NCBI RefSeq assembly: GCF_900156315.1
Contig: NZ_FTNI01000006.1
Span: 62,001 to 126,000 of the forward strand
Reading direction: 5' to 3'
Length of the DNA stretch: 64,000 bases
Origin: Microbispora rosea
GTDB taxonomy: Bacteria; Actinomycetota; Actinomycetes; Streptosporangiales; Streptosporangiaceae
The position numbers were made by a program, and so were the translations under genes. This document shows, piece by piece, positions 6,884 to 14,973 of the stretch. The stretch's first letter is position 1. Every line of letters starts with the position of its first letter. The notes under the pieces are model-generated. The model did not search any database. It had not been told where the DNA came from and saw only the letters and a list, made by a program, of their open reading frames with translations.

Positions 6884-7588
6884 ATGAAGATCGAGGGATC
6901 GGTCGCGCTGGTCACGGGCGCTAACCGGGGGCTGGGACGGTGTTTCGCAGCCGCGCTGCTGGACCGTGGCGCCGCCACGGTGTACGCGGCGGCGCGCAGG
7001 CCGGAGACGGTCGACCTGCCGGGCGTGGTGCCGCTCGCCCTGGACATCACCGACCCCGCGTCCGTCCGGGCCGCCGCCGAGCGGGCCCGCGACGTGAACC
7101 TGCTGATCAACAACGCCGGAATCTCCACGGGCTCGTCGGCCCTCGCCGGGACGCTCGACGACATCCGCCTGGAGATGGAGACGCACTACTTCGGCACGCT
7201 CGCCATGGCTCGTGAGTTCGCCCCGGTCCTGGGCCGCAACGGGGGCGGCGCGATCCTCAACGTGCTGTCGGTGCTGTCGTGGTTCACCGCCCCGCGGGTG
7301 GCCGCCTACTCCGCGGCCAAGGCGGCCGCGCTGCAGCTCACCAACAGCCTTCGCCTCGAGCTGAAGGAGCAGGGCACGCTCGTCACGGCGCTGCACGTCG
7401 GATACATGGACACCGACATGGCCGCCCACGCCGACGGCCCGAAGGCCGACCCGGCGGAGGTCGCCGCCCAGGCCCTGCGGGGGATCGAGCAGGGGAGTTT
7501 CGAGGTGGTCGCCGACGACACGAGCCGCTACGTGCGGGCCAAGCTGTCCGGCGGCGTGACCGACCTGTATCCGCAGCTGGCGTCCTGA
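6884..7588 (+). CDS. SDR-family oxidoreductase
   Basis: A 234-residue short-chain dehydrogenase/reductase. The Rossmann nucleotide motif TGANRGLG is at residues about 10-17, NNAG at about 77-80, and the catalytic Tyr/Lys pair is in AAYSAAKAAA preceded by VLSVLSW as the Ser strand. A preference for NADP(H) is suggested by AARRPE after beta-2. The ATG at 6884 has a GGGATGGAGA ribosome-binding region. It pairs with the divergent HxlR regulator and is probably an inducible carbonyl or quinone reductase; the substrate is unknown. Confidence 0.85.
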   Translation: MKIEGSVALVTGANRGLGRCFAAALLDRGAATVYAAARRPETVDLPGVVPLALDITDPASVRAAAERARDVNLLINNAGISTGSSALAGTLDDIRLEMETHYFGTLAMAREFAPVLGRNGGGAILNVLSVLSWFTAPRVAAYSAAKAAALQLTNSLRLELKEQGTLVTALHVGYMDTDMAAHADGPKADPAEVAAQALRGIEQGSFEVVADDTSRYVRAKLSGGVTDLYPQLAS

Positions 7589-7633
7589 CCGGCGCGCACA
7601 TGATCACATCCGTGCCGGGTAGGGGCGGATGTC

Positions 7634-7849
7634 ATGAAGAGGATCCTGCAGCTCGTCTTCACCCGCTGGCTGGCGCGAACGCCGCTCGGGATGGTCCTGC
7701 TCGGCCTCGGCTGGCTGTTCATGCGCAAGCGGCGGGCCCGCAGGCAGCAGCAGCCCGCGAGCGCCCCGGCGCATCGCGAGCCCGGACGCCGGTCGGGCGA
7801 CCCGTACGCCTGGCGCGGCCCCACCACAGGTGACCGCCGCCGGCACTGA
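7634..7849 (+). CDS. Small DUF6203-like membrane protein
   Basis: A 71-residue protein with one hydrophobic segment (TPLGMVLLGLGWLFM) preceded by ARWLAR-type positive residues and followed by a basic, glutamine- and arginine-rich tail. Similar short proteins annotated DUF6203 are known in Streptosporangiales; assignment is by eye from the RTPLG-x-GLGWL pattern. Function is unknown. Its TGA stop lies within the first unit of the TGATCA repeat that separates it from the convergent GlxA-type gene. Confidence 0.55.
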   Translation: MKRILQLVFTRWLARTPLGMVLLGLGWLFMRKRRARRQQQPASAPAHREPGRRSGDPYAWRGPTTGDRRRH

Positions 7850-7916
7850 TCAGCAGTCGGCACTGATCAGTCGGCACTGATCAGTCGGCGCTGATCAACA
7901 GTCGGCGCCGATCAGC
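7842..7916. repeat. Five-unit tandem repeat with TGATCA palindromes between convergent genes
   Basis: Units GGCACTGATCAG(CA)GTC, with small changes, start at 7842, 7859, 7873, 7887 and 7904, spaced 14 or 17 nt. Units 1-3 contain the self-complementary octamer CTGATCAG; units 4 and 5 carry substitutions. The array supplies the stop codon of the DUF6203-like gene and reaches the stop of the GlxA-type gene (7912-7914), so it may act as a bidirectional end signal. Confidence 0.75.
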
Positions 7917-8874
7917 CGATGACGGCCGGAGTGCGGAACGTCTGGCGGTAGACCAGGGGGGACACCCCGACGGCGGCGTGGAGGTGCTGGCGGAGCGAGA
8001 CCGCGCTGCCGAACCCGGCCTTCCTGGCGATCGCGTCGACAGGCAGATCGGTGGTCTCCAGCAGGTCCCGGGCGTGCGCGATCCGCTGCCCGGCGAGCCA
8101 CCTGGCCGGGCTGAGGCCGGTCTCCTCCCGGAACCTGCGGGTGAACGTCCGCACGCTCATGCGGGCGTGCGCGGCCAGGGCGGCCAGGTTGACCGGCTCC
8201 TCCAGGTGTTCCAGCATCCACGCCCGGGTGGGCGCGGTGGTGGTCCCGACGGGATCGGGGAGCGGGCGCTCGATGTATTGAGCCTGCCCGCCCTCCCGGA
8301 ACGGCGGGGTGACGCAGCGGCGGGCGGTGCGGTTGGCCACCTCGCTGCCGTGGTCGCGCCGGATGACGTGCAGGCACAGATCGATGCCCGCCGCCACGCC
8401 GGCCGAGGTGAGCACGTCGCCGTCGTCGATGAACAGCACGTCGGGATCGAGCCGTACGCGGGGGAACAGCGCGCCGAAATCCGCGGCGTTGCGCCAGTGG
8501 GTGGTCGCCGGACGCCCGTCCAGCAGGCCCGCGGCGGCCAGCACGAAGGCGCCGGTGCAGATCGAGATGAGCCGGGCGCGCCCGGCGACGCCCCACAGCG
8601 CCGCGCGCACCTCCTCGTCGAGCGTGCCGTTCTCCAGCGGGGTGCCGCTGTGGATGCCCGGCACCACCACCGTGTCGGCCGTGGCGAGCACGCTCAGGTC
8701 GTGGTCGGGAACGACGCTGTAGCCCGCCTGGCTCCGCACCGGACGGCCGCCCGGGCTGCAGGTGACGACCTCGTACAGCGGGCCGGGGTCGTGGGCGGCC
8801 CAGAACACCTGCCCGGGGACGCCCAGATCGAGTGTGGCGAAGTCGCCCAAGGCCAGTACGGCGACGCGGTGCAT
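7912..8874 (-). CDS. GlxA-family transcriptional regulator (DJ-1/PfpI plus AraC HTH), copy 2
   Basis: A 320-residue regulator. The DJ-1/PfpI part contains SICTGAFVLAAAGLLDGRPA with the elbow Cys and THWRN. The AraC domain reads NLAALAAHARMSVRTFTRRF then VDAIARKAGFGSAVSLRQHL. It is divergent from the MFS gene (72 nt between starts), which is therefore the likely target. It closely resembles copy 1 in layout, including REGGQAQ(Y/F)(I/V)E between the domains. Confidence 0.85.
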   Translation of the reverse strand: MHRVAVLALGDFATLDLGVPGQVFWAAHDPGPLYEVVTCSPGGRPVRSQAGYSVVPDHDLSVLATADTVVVPGIHSGTPLENGTLDEEVRAALWGVAGRARLISICTGAFVLAAAGLLDGRPATTHWRNAADFGALFPRVRLDPDVLFIDDGDVLTSAGVAAGIDLCLHVIRRDHGSEVANRTARRCVTPPFREGGQAQYIERPLPDPVGTTTAPTRAWMLEHLEEPVNLAALAAHARMSVRTFTRRFREETGLSPARWLAGQRIAHARDLLETTDLPVDAIARKAGFGSAVSLRQHLHAAVGVSPLVYRQTFRTPAVIG

Positions 8875-8946
8875 GGCCCGATTCTTTCACATGTTGACCT
8901 CCGGGCCACTGTTCGTCCGAGGCGGGCGCAACGGAGGATGCTCGCC

Positions 8947-10221
8947 ATGAAGTCGCTGCATCGTGCGTGGATCGTCGCCGCCGTCGCCTTCGTCGCGATC
9001 ATCGGGGCGGCCGGGTTCCGCGCCACGCCGGGTGTGCTGATCACCCCGCTGGAGGACGCGTTCGGCTGGTCGCGGGGCACGATCTCGCTCGCGGTCTCGG
9101 TGAACCTCATGCTCTACGGGCTGTGCGCGCCGTTCGCGGCGGCGCTCATGGACCGCTTCGGCATGCGCCGCGTCGTCGCCTGCGCCCTGCTGCTGGTGGC
9201 GGCCGGGAGCGGCCTGACCGTGTTCATGACCGCGAGCTGGCAGCTCGTCGCGCTGTGGGGCGTCCTGGTCGGGCTCGGCACCGGCTCGATGGCGCTCGTC
9301 TTCGCCGCCACGCTGACCGACCGCTGGTTCGTACGGCACCGCGGTCTGGTCACCGGCGTACTGACGGCAGGCGGCGCGACCGGGCAGCTGATCTTCCTGC
9401 CGGTGCTCGCGCACCTGACGGAGATGCAGGGGTGGCGGTGGGCCTCGGTCACGGTGGCGGGAGCCGCGCTCGCCGTCGTGCCCCTCGTGTGGTTCCTGCT
9501 CAGGGACACCCCCGAGGAGATCGGCCTGACCGCGCTGGGCGCGACCGAGCCGGTCGTGCGCACGCCCGCCGTGCGCACGCCGGACGGGGGCGCCGCCGCG
9601 AGGGCCGTCCGCGTGCTGCGGGACGCCGCCCGCACCCGGCACTTCTGGTATCTCGCCGTCGGCTTCGCCATCTGCGGGGCGAGCACGAACGGCCTGGTCG
9701 GCACCCACTTCATCCCGGCCGCCCACGACCACGGCATGGCGGAAACCACCGCGGCCTCGCTGCTCGCCGTGATCGGGGTCTTCGACATCGCCGGCACCGT
9801 CTTCTCCGGCTGGCTGAGCGACCGGGTGGACCCGCGGCTCCTGCTCGTCGTCTACTACGCGCTGCGCGGGCTGTCGCTGCTGGTCCTGCCGCAGCTGTTC
9901 TCCGCCACGGCCGAGCCGAGCATGCTGGTCTTCATCGTCTTCTACGGTCTCGACTGGGTGGCCACCGTGCCGCCGACCGTCGCGCTGTGCCGCAGGATCT
10001 TCGGCGCGAACGGAGCGGTGGTGTTCGGCTGGGTCTTCGCCTCCCACCAGGTCGGCGCGGCCGTCGTCGCCACCGCGGCCGGGATCACCCGTGACCATCT
10101 GGGGAACTACGACCTGGCGTGGTACGGCGCGGGCGTGCTGTGCCTGCTCGCCGCGCTCATGTCGTCCCGTATCGTCACGCGTGTCCGGGATGGCCGCGAA
10201 GCTGCGATCCTTGTCGGGTGA
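8947..10221 (+). CDS. MFS transporter
   Basis: A 424-residue major facilitator protein with about 12 hydrophobic segments. The loop 2-3 motif is MDRFGMRRVVA, close to the GxxxDRxGRR consensus, and the second half repeats it as GWLSDRVDPR. The pattern resembles OFA/MCP-type permeases or small-organic-acid exporters, but the substrate is unknown. GGAGG at 8933-8937 favours ATG 8947 (9 nt) over ATG 8938. The TGA stop overlaps the GTG of the PTH2 gene, so the two are translationally coupled. The divergent GlxA-type protein probably regulates it. Confidence 0.85.
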   Translation: MKSLHRAWIVAAVAFVAIIGAAGFRATPGVLITPLEDAFGWSRGTISLAVSVNLMLYGLCAPFAAALMDRFGMRRVVACALLLVAAGSGLTVFMTASWQLVALWGVLVGLGTGSMALVFAATLTDRWFVRHRGLVTGVLTAGGATGQLIFLPVLAHLTEMQGWRWASVTVAGAALAVVPLVWFLLRDTPEEIGLTALGATEPVVRTPAVRTPDGGAAARAVRVLRDAARTRHFWYLAVGFAICGASTNGLVGTHFIPAAHDHGMAETTAASLLAVIGVFDIAGTVFSGWLSDRVDPRLLLVVYYALRGLSLLVLPQLFSATAEPSMLVFIVFYGLDWVATVPPTVALCRRIFGANGAVVFGWVFASHQVGAAVVATAAGITRDHLGNYDLAWYGAGVLCLLAALMSSRIVTRVRDGREAAILVG

Positions 10222-10880
10222 CCGAACGCGTTCTTCCCCTGGTCGTACGCATCGAACGGGCCGCGCCGCCGCAGCGCACCGACGCGCTGGAGGCGGCGGC
10301 GACGGCCGTGGTGTGCCTGCTGGACAGTGCCGAGAGCGAAGGCCGGTGGCCGCAGGAGGTCGCCGAGTGGCAGGACGGGCGGATCAGGAAGGTGGTCAGG
10401 CGGGCTCGCGGAGCCGAGTGGCGGCGGGCGCTCGCCCTGCCCGGCATCACCGTCGCCGTGCGCACGGCCGAGGTGCGGGTGCATCCTCCCGTGCCGCTCG
10501 ACGACTGGCCGCGCGATCTCGCCCGGCTCCAGGTGTCGGGCACCGAGTTGACCGACGACGCCACCCCGCCGGAGCCGGGTCCGGTGGACGTGGTGCTCTG
10601 GATCAACCCCGGGCTGGAGATGACCGCGGGCAAGGCGATGGCCCAGGCGGGCCACGGCGCCCAGTTCGCCTGGTGGGGCGCGGGCGAGGCGGACAGGGCG
10701 GCCTGGCGCGAGCGCGGCTTCGCCGTACGGGTCAGGACGGCCGGCCCGGCCCGGTGGGAGGCGCTGGCCGCGAGCGGGCTGCCGGTGGTCAGGGACGCCG
10801 GGTTCACCGAGATCGCACCGGGCTCCGCGACGGTCGTGGCGGACGCTCCGTGGCTGCGGGTCGGCGTTCCCGAAGTGTGA
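10218..10880 (+). CDS. Peptidyl-tRNA hydrolase II (PTH2) domain protein
   Basis: A 220-residue protein starting with GTG inside the MFS stop (GTGA). The second half contains LEMTAGKAMAQAGHGAQFA, the PTH2 active-site helix (usually K/S-x-GK-AAQ-x-HA), and the end matches the PTH2 beta-sheet. The N-terminal 110 residues are an extra region not in archaeal PTH2 (about 120 residues). PTH2 hydrolyses peptidyl-tRNA; actinobacteria normally also have bacterial Pth, so this copy may act on other substrates or as a backup. The operon link to an exporter is unexplained. Confidence 0.75.
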   Translation: MTERVLPLVVRIERAAPPQRTDALEAAATAVVCLLDSAESEGRWPQEVAEWQDGRIRKVVRRARGAEWRRALALPGITVAVRTAEVRVHPPVPLDDWPRDLARLQVSGTELTDDATPPEPGPVDVVLWINPGLEMTAGKAMAQAGHGAQFAWWGAGEADRAAWRERGFAVRVRTAGPARWEALAASGLPVVRDAGFTEIAPGSATVVADAPWLRVGVPEV

Positions 10881-10926
10881 TGGGGAACGCACCCGAAATA
10901 TCGGGATATGCCGTACGCTCCCGATC

Positions 10927-11925
10927 GTGTCACCTGGGGACTATGGGACGAAGGCCGTTCCCTCTTATATAGCGGCCGAGGCCGAGACCACTCCGCTACC
11001 GAAGATCACGGTCCCAGTGGCTGCGCCACCGGCGAGCTCGTCCAAGGGGCTCGGAGACCTGCCGATGCGGGTGGTCTACCGTACGATCGCGGTCGCCGCG
11101 GGAGTCGCCGTCCTGGGCGCGGGCGCGACCGCCGTGCTGCTGAACCGGGACGACCCCGCGACCGCGGCACCGCGAAACTCCGCGGCCGCCGCCGCTCCCT
11201 CGGTCATATCGGCCTCGTCCGCGTCGAGCGCCGCCGCACCGGCCGCGGGCGCGGTGGCCACGCCCGGCCTCAGCCCGCTGTCAAGCACGGGGGCGAGCGC
11301 GACGCCCGGCGCGGACGTGGACGCCGTCTCTAGTCCGGCGGCCAGTCCGGACACGGCCGATGTCGCGCTGGCGGCGGCCCTCAAGGACCCCCGCGTGCCC
11401 GCGCTGCCGAAGAACGGCCGCCGCCTTCGCACCCTGCCCGGCCGGGCGGCCGCCGCCCACGGCTCGATCAAGGACCGGCGCTCCGGCGTCGCCCTGCCCC
11501 GCTTCACCAAGACCTGGGCGCTGGCCACGCCCGCGCCGTTCGCCTCCCGTCAGTTGCTGCCCAAGGTCAAGGGCGCGTCGTACCGCGGGATGCTGGTCTC
11601 CTGCCCCGTGCCGATCCCCGAGCAGAAGACGCTGCGCGACACCGCCTTCCTGGCCGCCCGGTGGACGCTGAACCACCACCCCTCGGGCGCGACGATCACC
11701 TGGACGGCCTCACAGCCCATCAAGGCGGGCAAGCGGCAGGGCTGGCTGCTCGGCTACACGGTGCACTACACGCTCAAGGGCAAGAAGCGGGTCTCCGCCG
11801 CGGCCCTGGCCCTTGTGGACGTGCCGGAGAAGAAGCCCGCCGTCGTGTTCGTCACGATCCCCGACAGCCAGAAGAAGCGCTGGCACGACATCAACAAGGT
11901 GATGTCCTCCGTCAAGGCGCTCTAG
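10927..11925 (+). CDS. Membrane-anchored extracytoplasmic protein of unknown function, paralog of 52380-54065
   Basis: A 332-residue protein with a roughly 50-residue cytosolic N-terminus, a TM helix in YRTIAVAAGVAVLGAGATAV (about 54-75), a long Ala/Ser/Pro-rich linker (80-150) and a C-terminal domain of about 160 residues ending in DINKVMSSVKAL. The gene at 52380-54065 has the same architecture and a matching ending (DINTVFRSIKPLG). No catalytic motif is visible. TACGCT at 10914-10919 lies 7 nt before the GTG, so the transcript may be leaderless. Its stop overlaps the convergent CPBP gene by 4 nt. Confidence 0.7.
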   Translation: MSPGDYGTKAVPSYIAAEAETTPLPKITVPVAAPPASSSKGLGDLPMRVVYRTIAVAAGVAVLGAGATAVLLNRDDPATAAPRNSAAAAAPSVISASSASSAAAPAAGAVATPGLSPLSSTGASATPGADVDAVSSPAASPDTADVALAAALKDPRVPALPKNGRRLRTLPGRAAAAHGSIKDRRSGVALPRFTKTWALATPAPFASRQLLPKVKGASYRGMLVSCPVPIPEQKTLRDTAFLAARWTLNHHPSGATITWTASQPIKAGKRQGWLLGYTVHYTLKGKKRVSAAALALVDVPEKKPAVVFVTIPDSQKKRWHDINKVMSSVKAL

Positions 11926-12818
11926 TAGGAGCGCGGGCGCCGCCACAGGCGGTTGGTCAGGAGCACGGCCACCGCCAGCCCGGCGGTGGTGAGGGCGCCG
12001 CCCTCGCCGACCATCCAGGCAGACCTGTCGTGCGCCGACGTCATCGCCTCGGCCACGAAGTACAGCGACGCGTTCATCGTGGCGTGGAGCACCAGGACCG
12101 GCCAGATGCTCCGCGTGCGCAGGCGCAGCCACACGAGTGGGAAGGCCAGCGTGACCGTCTGGAGCGTGAACATCAGCAGCGCGTACGGCACCGGCACGCC
12201 CTCCTCCACCGCCCCCGGCACGAACAGCATCAGGGGATAGTGGAACGAGGCCCAGGCCAGGCCGAGGATCACCGCTGTCGCGGCCGGGCTCCTGCGCGCG
12301 CCGAGCCTCGTGACGAGCACGGAACTCCAGCCGAGCTGCTCGCCGAGCGCCAGGACGACGAACGGCACCACTCCGGGAACGAGGCCGAGCACCACGCCGA
12401 GCGCCGGATTCAGCCCGGTGGACGCGGCGAGGTTGCCCGGATCGAAGCGGGCGGCGCCGGTCAGCCAGGCCGTGCCGTACGCGAGGCCGGTGCCGAGGAC
12501 GGGCACGGCCCACGCGGCGGCGATCGTGCGCCAGGGCACCCGGTGGAAACCCCAGTCCACGGCGCGGACGCCGCCACCGGCCAGGCACACGGCGAGTGCG
12601 GCGAGCGCGGGCATGAACGCCTGGCTGTAGACGGCGATCTGGGTGCCGATCGGGGCGTCGCCGATCCGGTTGAGGTCGGCGCCCTGTGAGACGGCGAGGG
12701 CCACGACGGGCAGCACGAGGGCGGCCAGGGTGGCGCCGTATACGGCGAGCCGCGGCCCGCGGACGGTGGCGGGAGCGGTGGCCTCGATGGGGATGGCGGT
12801 TGGCGTGTTCGTTCGCAT
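11922..12818 (-). CDS. CPBP-family intramembrane protease-like protein
   Basis: A 298-residue polytopic membrane protein with about eight hydrophobic segments. CPBP (Abi/Rce1) motifs are recognisable: LALGEQLGWSSVLVTRL in place of EExxxR, WASFHYP for FxxxH and LVLHATMNAS for HxxxN/B. The first motif is altered: the second Glu is Gln and the usual Arg is Ser. Rce1-type catalysis needs this Glu, so proteolytic activity is doubtful. The ATG at 12818 is chosen because residues encoded further upstream are arginine/proline-rich and unconserved. It is divergent from the histidine kinase gene (163 nt). Confidence 0.75.
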   Translation of the reverse strand: MRTNTPTAIPIEATAPATVRGPRLAVYGATLAALVLPVVALAVSQGADLNRIGDAPIGTQIAVYSQAFMPALAALAVCLAGGGVRAVDWGFHRVPWRTIAAAWAVPVLGTGLAYGTAWLTGAARFDPGNLAASTGLNPALGVVLGLVPGVVPFVVLALGEQLGWSSVLVTRLGARRSPAATAVILGLAWASFHYPLMLFVPGAVEEGVPVPYALLMFTLQTVTLAFPLVWLRLRTRSIWPVLVLHATMNASLYFVAEAMTSAHDRSAWMVGEGGALTTAGLAVAVLLTNRLWRRPRSY

Positions 12819-12981
12819 GGGCCGATTCCAGCGCCCCGGCGGTCCCGTCCGCCTGAGGGCCGGGTCCTGTTCCGGTCCCGGCGACGGGGCCCGACGGGGT
12901 CCCGTTCCCGTCCCGGCGTCCGGACCCGCGGGGGGTCCCGGGTGGGACGGGACCCTGGTCCCATTCCCGTCGAGGCGAGGA

Positions 12982-14973
12982 ATGTCCAATGATGTCCTGA
13001 TGCGAAGTGGTGCGTGGCCCCAATGGCTCTGGGCGATCCCCGTCCTGTGCGGGGCGGCCGTCGTCGCCGGCGTCGCGCTCACCACGGCCGTGCCCGTGCC
13101 CGACAGCACCTATCTGGTGCTCGACACGGTCGTCGGCATGACCTACCCCGCGGTCGGCGTGCTGATCCTGTCGCGATGGCCGCGGCACCCCATCGGGTGG
13201 CTGTTCTGCCTGAGCGGCGCAGGGCTGGCACTCCAGGCGCTGTCCGGGGGATACGCCGCGTACGCCCAGTCGTACGGGCTGCCGGGCGCCCTGCTCGCCG
13301 CGTGGGTGACGAACTGGGTGTTCTTCACCGGTTTCGGGCCGCTCCTGCTGCTGCCGCTGCTGCTTCCCGACGGACGGCTGCCGTCGCCGCGGTGGCGGCC
13401 GGTGCTGGTCGCGGCCGTCGCCGCGATGGCGGTGCTCCAGGTCATGCTCATGCTCCGCGATCGCGTCTGGGTCTGGGGACACGAGGTGCCCAGCTCCTTC
13501 GGGTTCGTTCCCACGGTTCCCGTCGCGGAGGCCGCCTTCGGCGTGGTGGTGACCGGGCTGGCCCTGTCGGGGGTCGCGGCGCTGGCCACCCGGGTCACGC
13601 GCTCGGACAACAGGCGCCGCCTCCTGCCGGTGTTCGCGGCCGTCGTCGCGGTGGGGCTCTCGGTCGTCGCCGACAATCTGCTGCCGCCCGGCCCGCCGGT
13701 GGGGGTGTGGCTGCAGGCCGCGGTACTGCCGCTGTTCCCCGCGGCCACGGCGGTCTCGATCTTCCGCTACCGGTTGTTCGAGATCGAGGTGCTGATCCGG
13801 CGCACCGTTGTGTACGCGCTGGTCACGGTCGTGCTGCTGGGGGCATACCTGGTCACCGTGGCCACGATCGGCACGCTCCTGCGAACCGGGAACGGGCTGC
13901 TCGAACCGCTCGCCGCCACCGCCGTCGTCGCGGTGGCGTTCGCGCCCGCACGCGACGCCGCGCAGCGGGCCGTCGGCCGTCTGCTGTTCGGCAACCGGGG
14001 CGACCCGGCCGCCGCGCTGTCCCTGCTCGGCCAGCGCCTGGAGTCGTCGGCCGACCCGACGCGGCTGCTCGACCGCGCGGCGGAGACCGTGGCGCACACG
14101 CTGCGGCTGCCCGCGGTCGCCGTGCTCGCCGCCGACGGCACACCGGTCTGCGCCGAGGGCGGTGTCCCCGTCGACGGTGTACGGCTTGCGCTCGTGGTGG
14201 GCGGACGCGTGGAGGGGGAGCTGCGCGCGGCCCCCCGTTCGCCGGGTGAAGCCCTGTCGGCGGCCGACCTGGCCGTGCTCGACGACCTCGCCCGCCAGCT
14301 CGCGGTCGCCCTTGCCGCCGTGCGTCTCGCCAGGGAGGTGCAGACGTCGCGCGAGCGGCTGGTCATCGCCAGGGAGGAGGAACGGCGCAGACTCCGCCGT
14401 GACCTCCACGACGGTCTCGGGCCCGGCCTGGCCGCCATCGGCGTACGGCTCGACGTGATAGAGGCCACCGCCGCGGGCATGCCGCCGGCCATGCGGTCGT
14501 CGCTGTCGGAGGTCAGGCAGCTCGTCCAGGGCCTCGTCGGCGACGTGCGAAGGATCGTCCACGACCTGCGCCCGCCGGCGCTGGACGAGCTCGGGCTGGC
14601 CGGCGCCCTGGAGGACCTGGCTCTGGACACGGAGGAGGCGGTGGAGGCGGGCCCGGTCGTCACGGTCCGGGTGCCGGAGCCGCTGCCCGAGTTGCCCGCC
14701 GCCGTCGAGGTGGCGGCCTACCGCATCGCGCAGGAGGCCCTGGCCAACGCCCTGCGTCACGCGCGGGCACGGACCATCGAGATCGTCGTCAGGATCGAGC
14801 GGGACGGACTGGTCCTGCGCGTCCGCGACGACGGCAGGGGACTGCCCGACCCGCTCGTCGAGGGCGTGGGATCGGGCAGCATGAGAGAGCGCGCCGCGGA
14901 ACTCGGCGGTGTGTTGCGCAGGACGTCCGCCTCCGGGGCGGGCACGACGGTGGAGGCGGTGCTGCCGCTGTGA
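12982..14973 (+). CDS. NarL-type sensor histidine kinase with N-terminal membrane domain
   Basis: A 663-residue kinase. The N-terminal 250 residues form about seven to eight TM helices; a further two TM helices follow near 275-330. A GAF-like stretch (about 345-450) leads to the HisKA_3 dimerisation helix with RRDLHDGLGPGLAAIG (phosphorylated His) and a HATPase domain with QEALANALRHA and DDGRGLPD. ATG 12982 is the first start after the GAGGCGAGG stretch, but the spacing is tight and ATG 13000 is an alternative. Its TGA overlaps the GTG of the response regulator gene, so the pair is coupled. The signal is unknown. Confidence 0.85.
   Translation: MSNDVLMRSGAWPQWLWAIPVLCGAAVVAGVALTTAVPVPDSTYLVLDTVVGMTYPAVGVLILSRWPRHPIGWLFCLSGAGLALQALSGGYAAYAQSYGLPGALLAAWVTNWVFFTGFGPLLLLPLLLPDGRLPSPRWRPVLVAAVAAMAVLQVMLMLRDRVWVWGHEVPSSFGFVPTVPVAEAAFGVVVTGLALSGVAALATRVTRSDNRRRLLPVFAAVVAVGLSVVADNLLPPGPPVGVWLQAAVLPLFPAATAVSIFRYRLFEIEVLIRRTVVYALVTVVLLGAYLVTVATIGTLLRTGNGLLEPLAATAVVAVAFAPARDAAQRAVGRLLFGNRGDPAAALSLLGQRLESSADPTRLLDRAAETVAHTLRLPAVAVLAADGTPVCAEGGVPVDGVRLALVVGGRVEGELRAAPRSPGEALSAADLAVLDDLARQLAVALAAVRLAREVQTSRERLVIAREEERRRLRRDLHDGLGPGLAAIGVRLDVIEATAAGMPPAMRSSLSEVRQLVQGLVGDVRRIVHDLRPPALDELGLAGALEDLALDTEEAVEAGPVVTVRVPEPLPELPAAVEVAAYRIAQEALANALRHARARTIEIVVRIERDGLVLRVRDDGRGLPDPLVEGVGSGSMRERAAELGGVLRRTSASGAGTTVEAVLPL

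Noticed and set aside
7842..7916. Possible CRISPR-like array
   Set aside because: Units are contiguous 14-17 nt repeats without spacers, and no cas gene is present.
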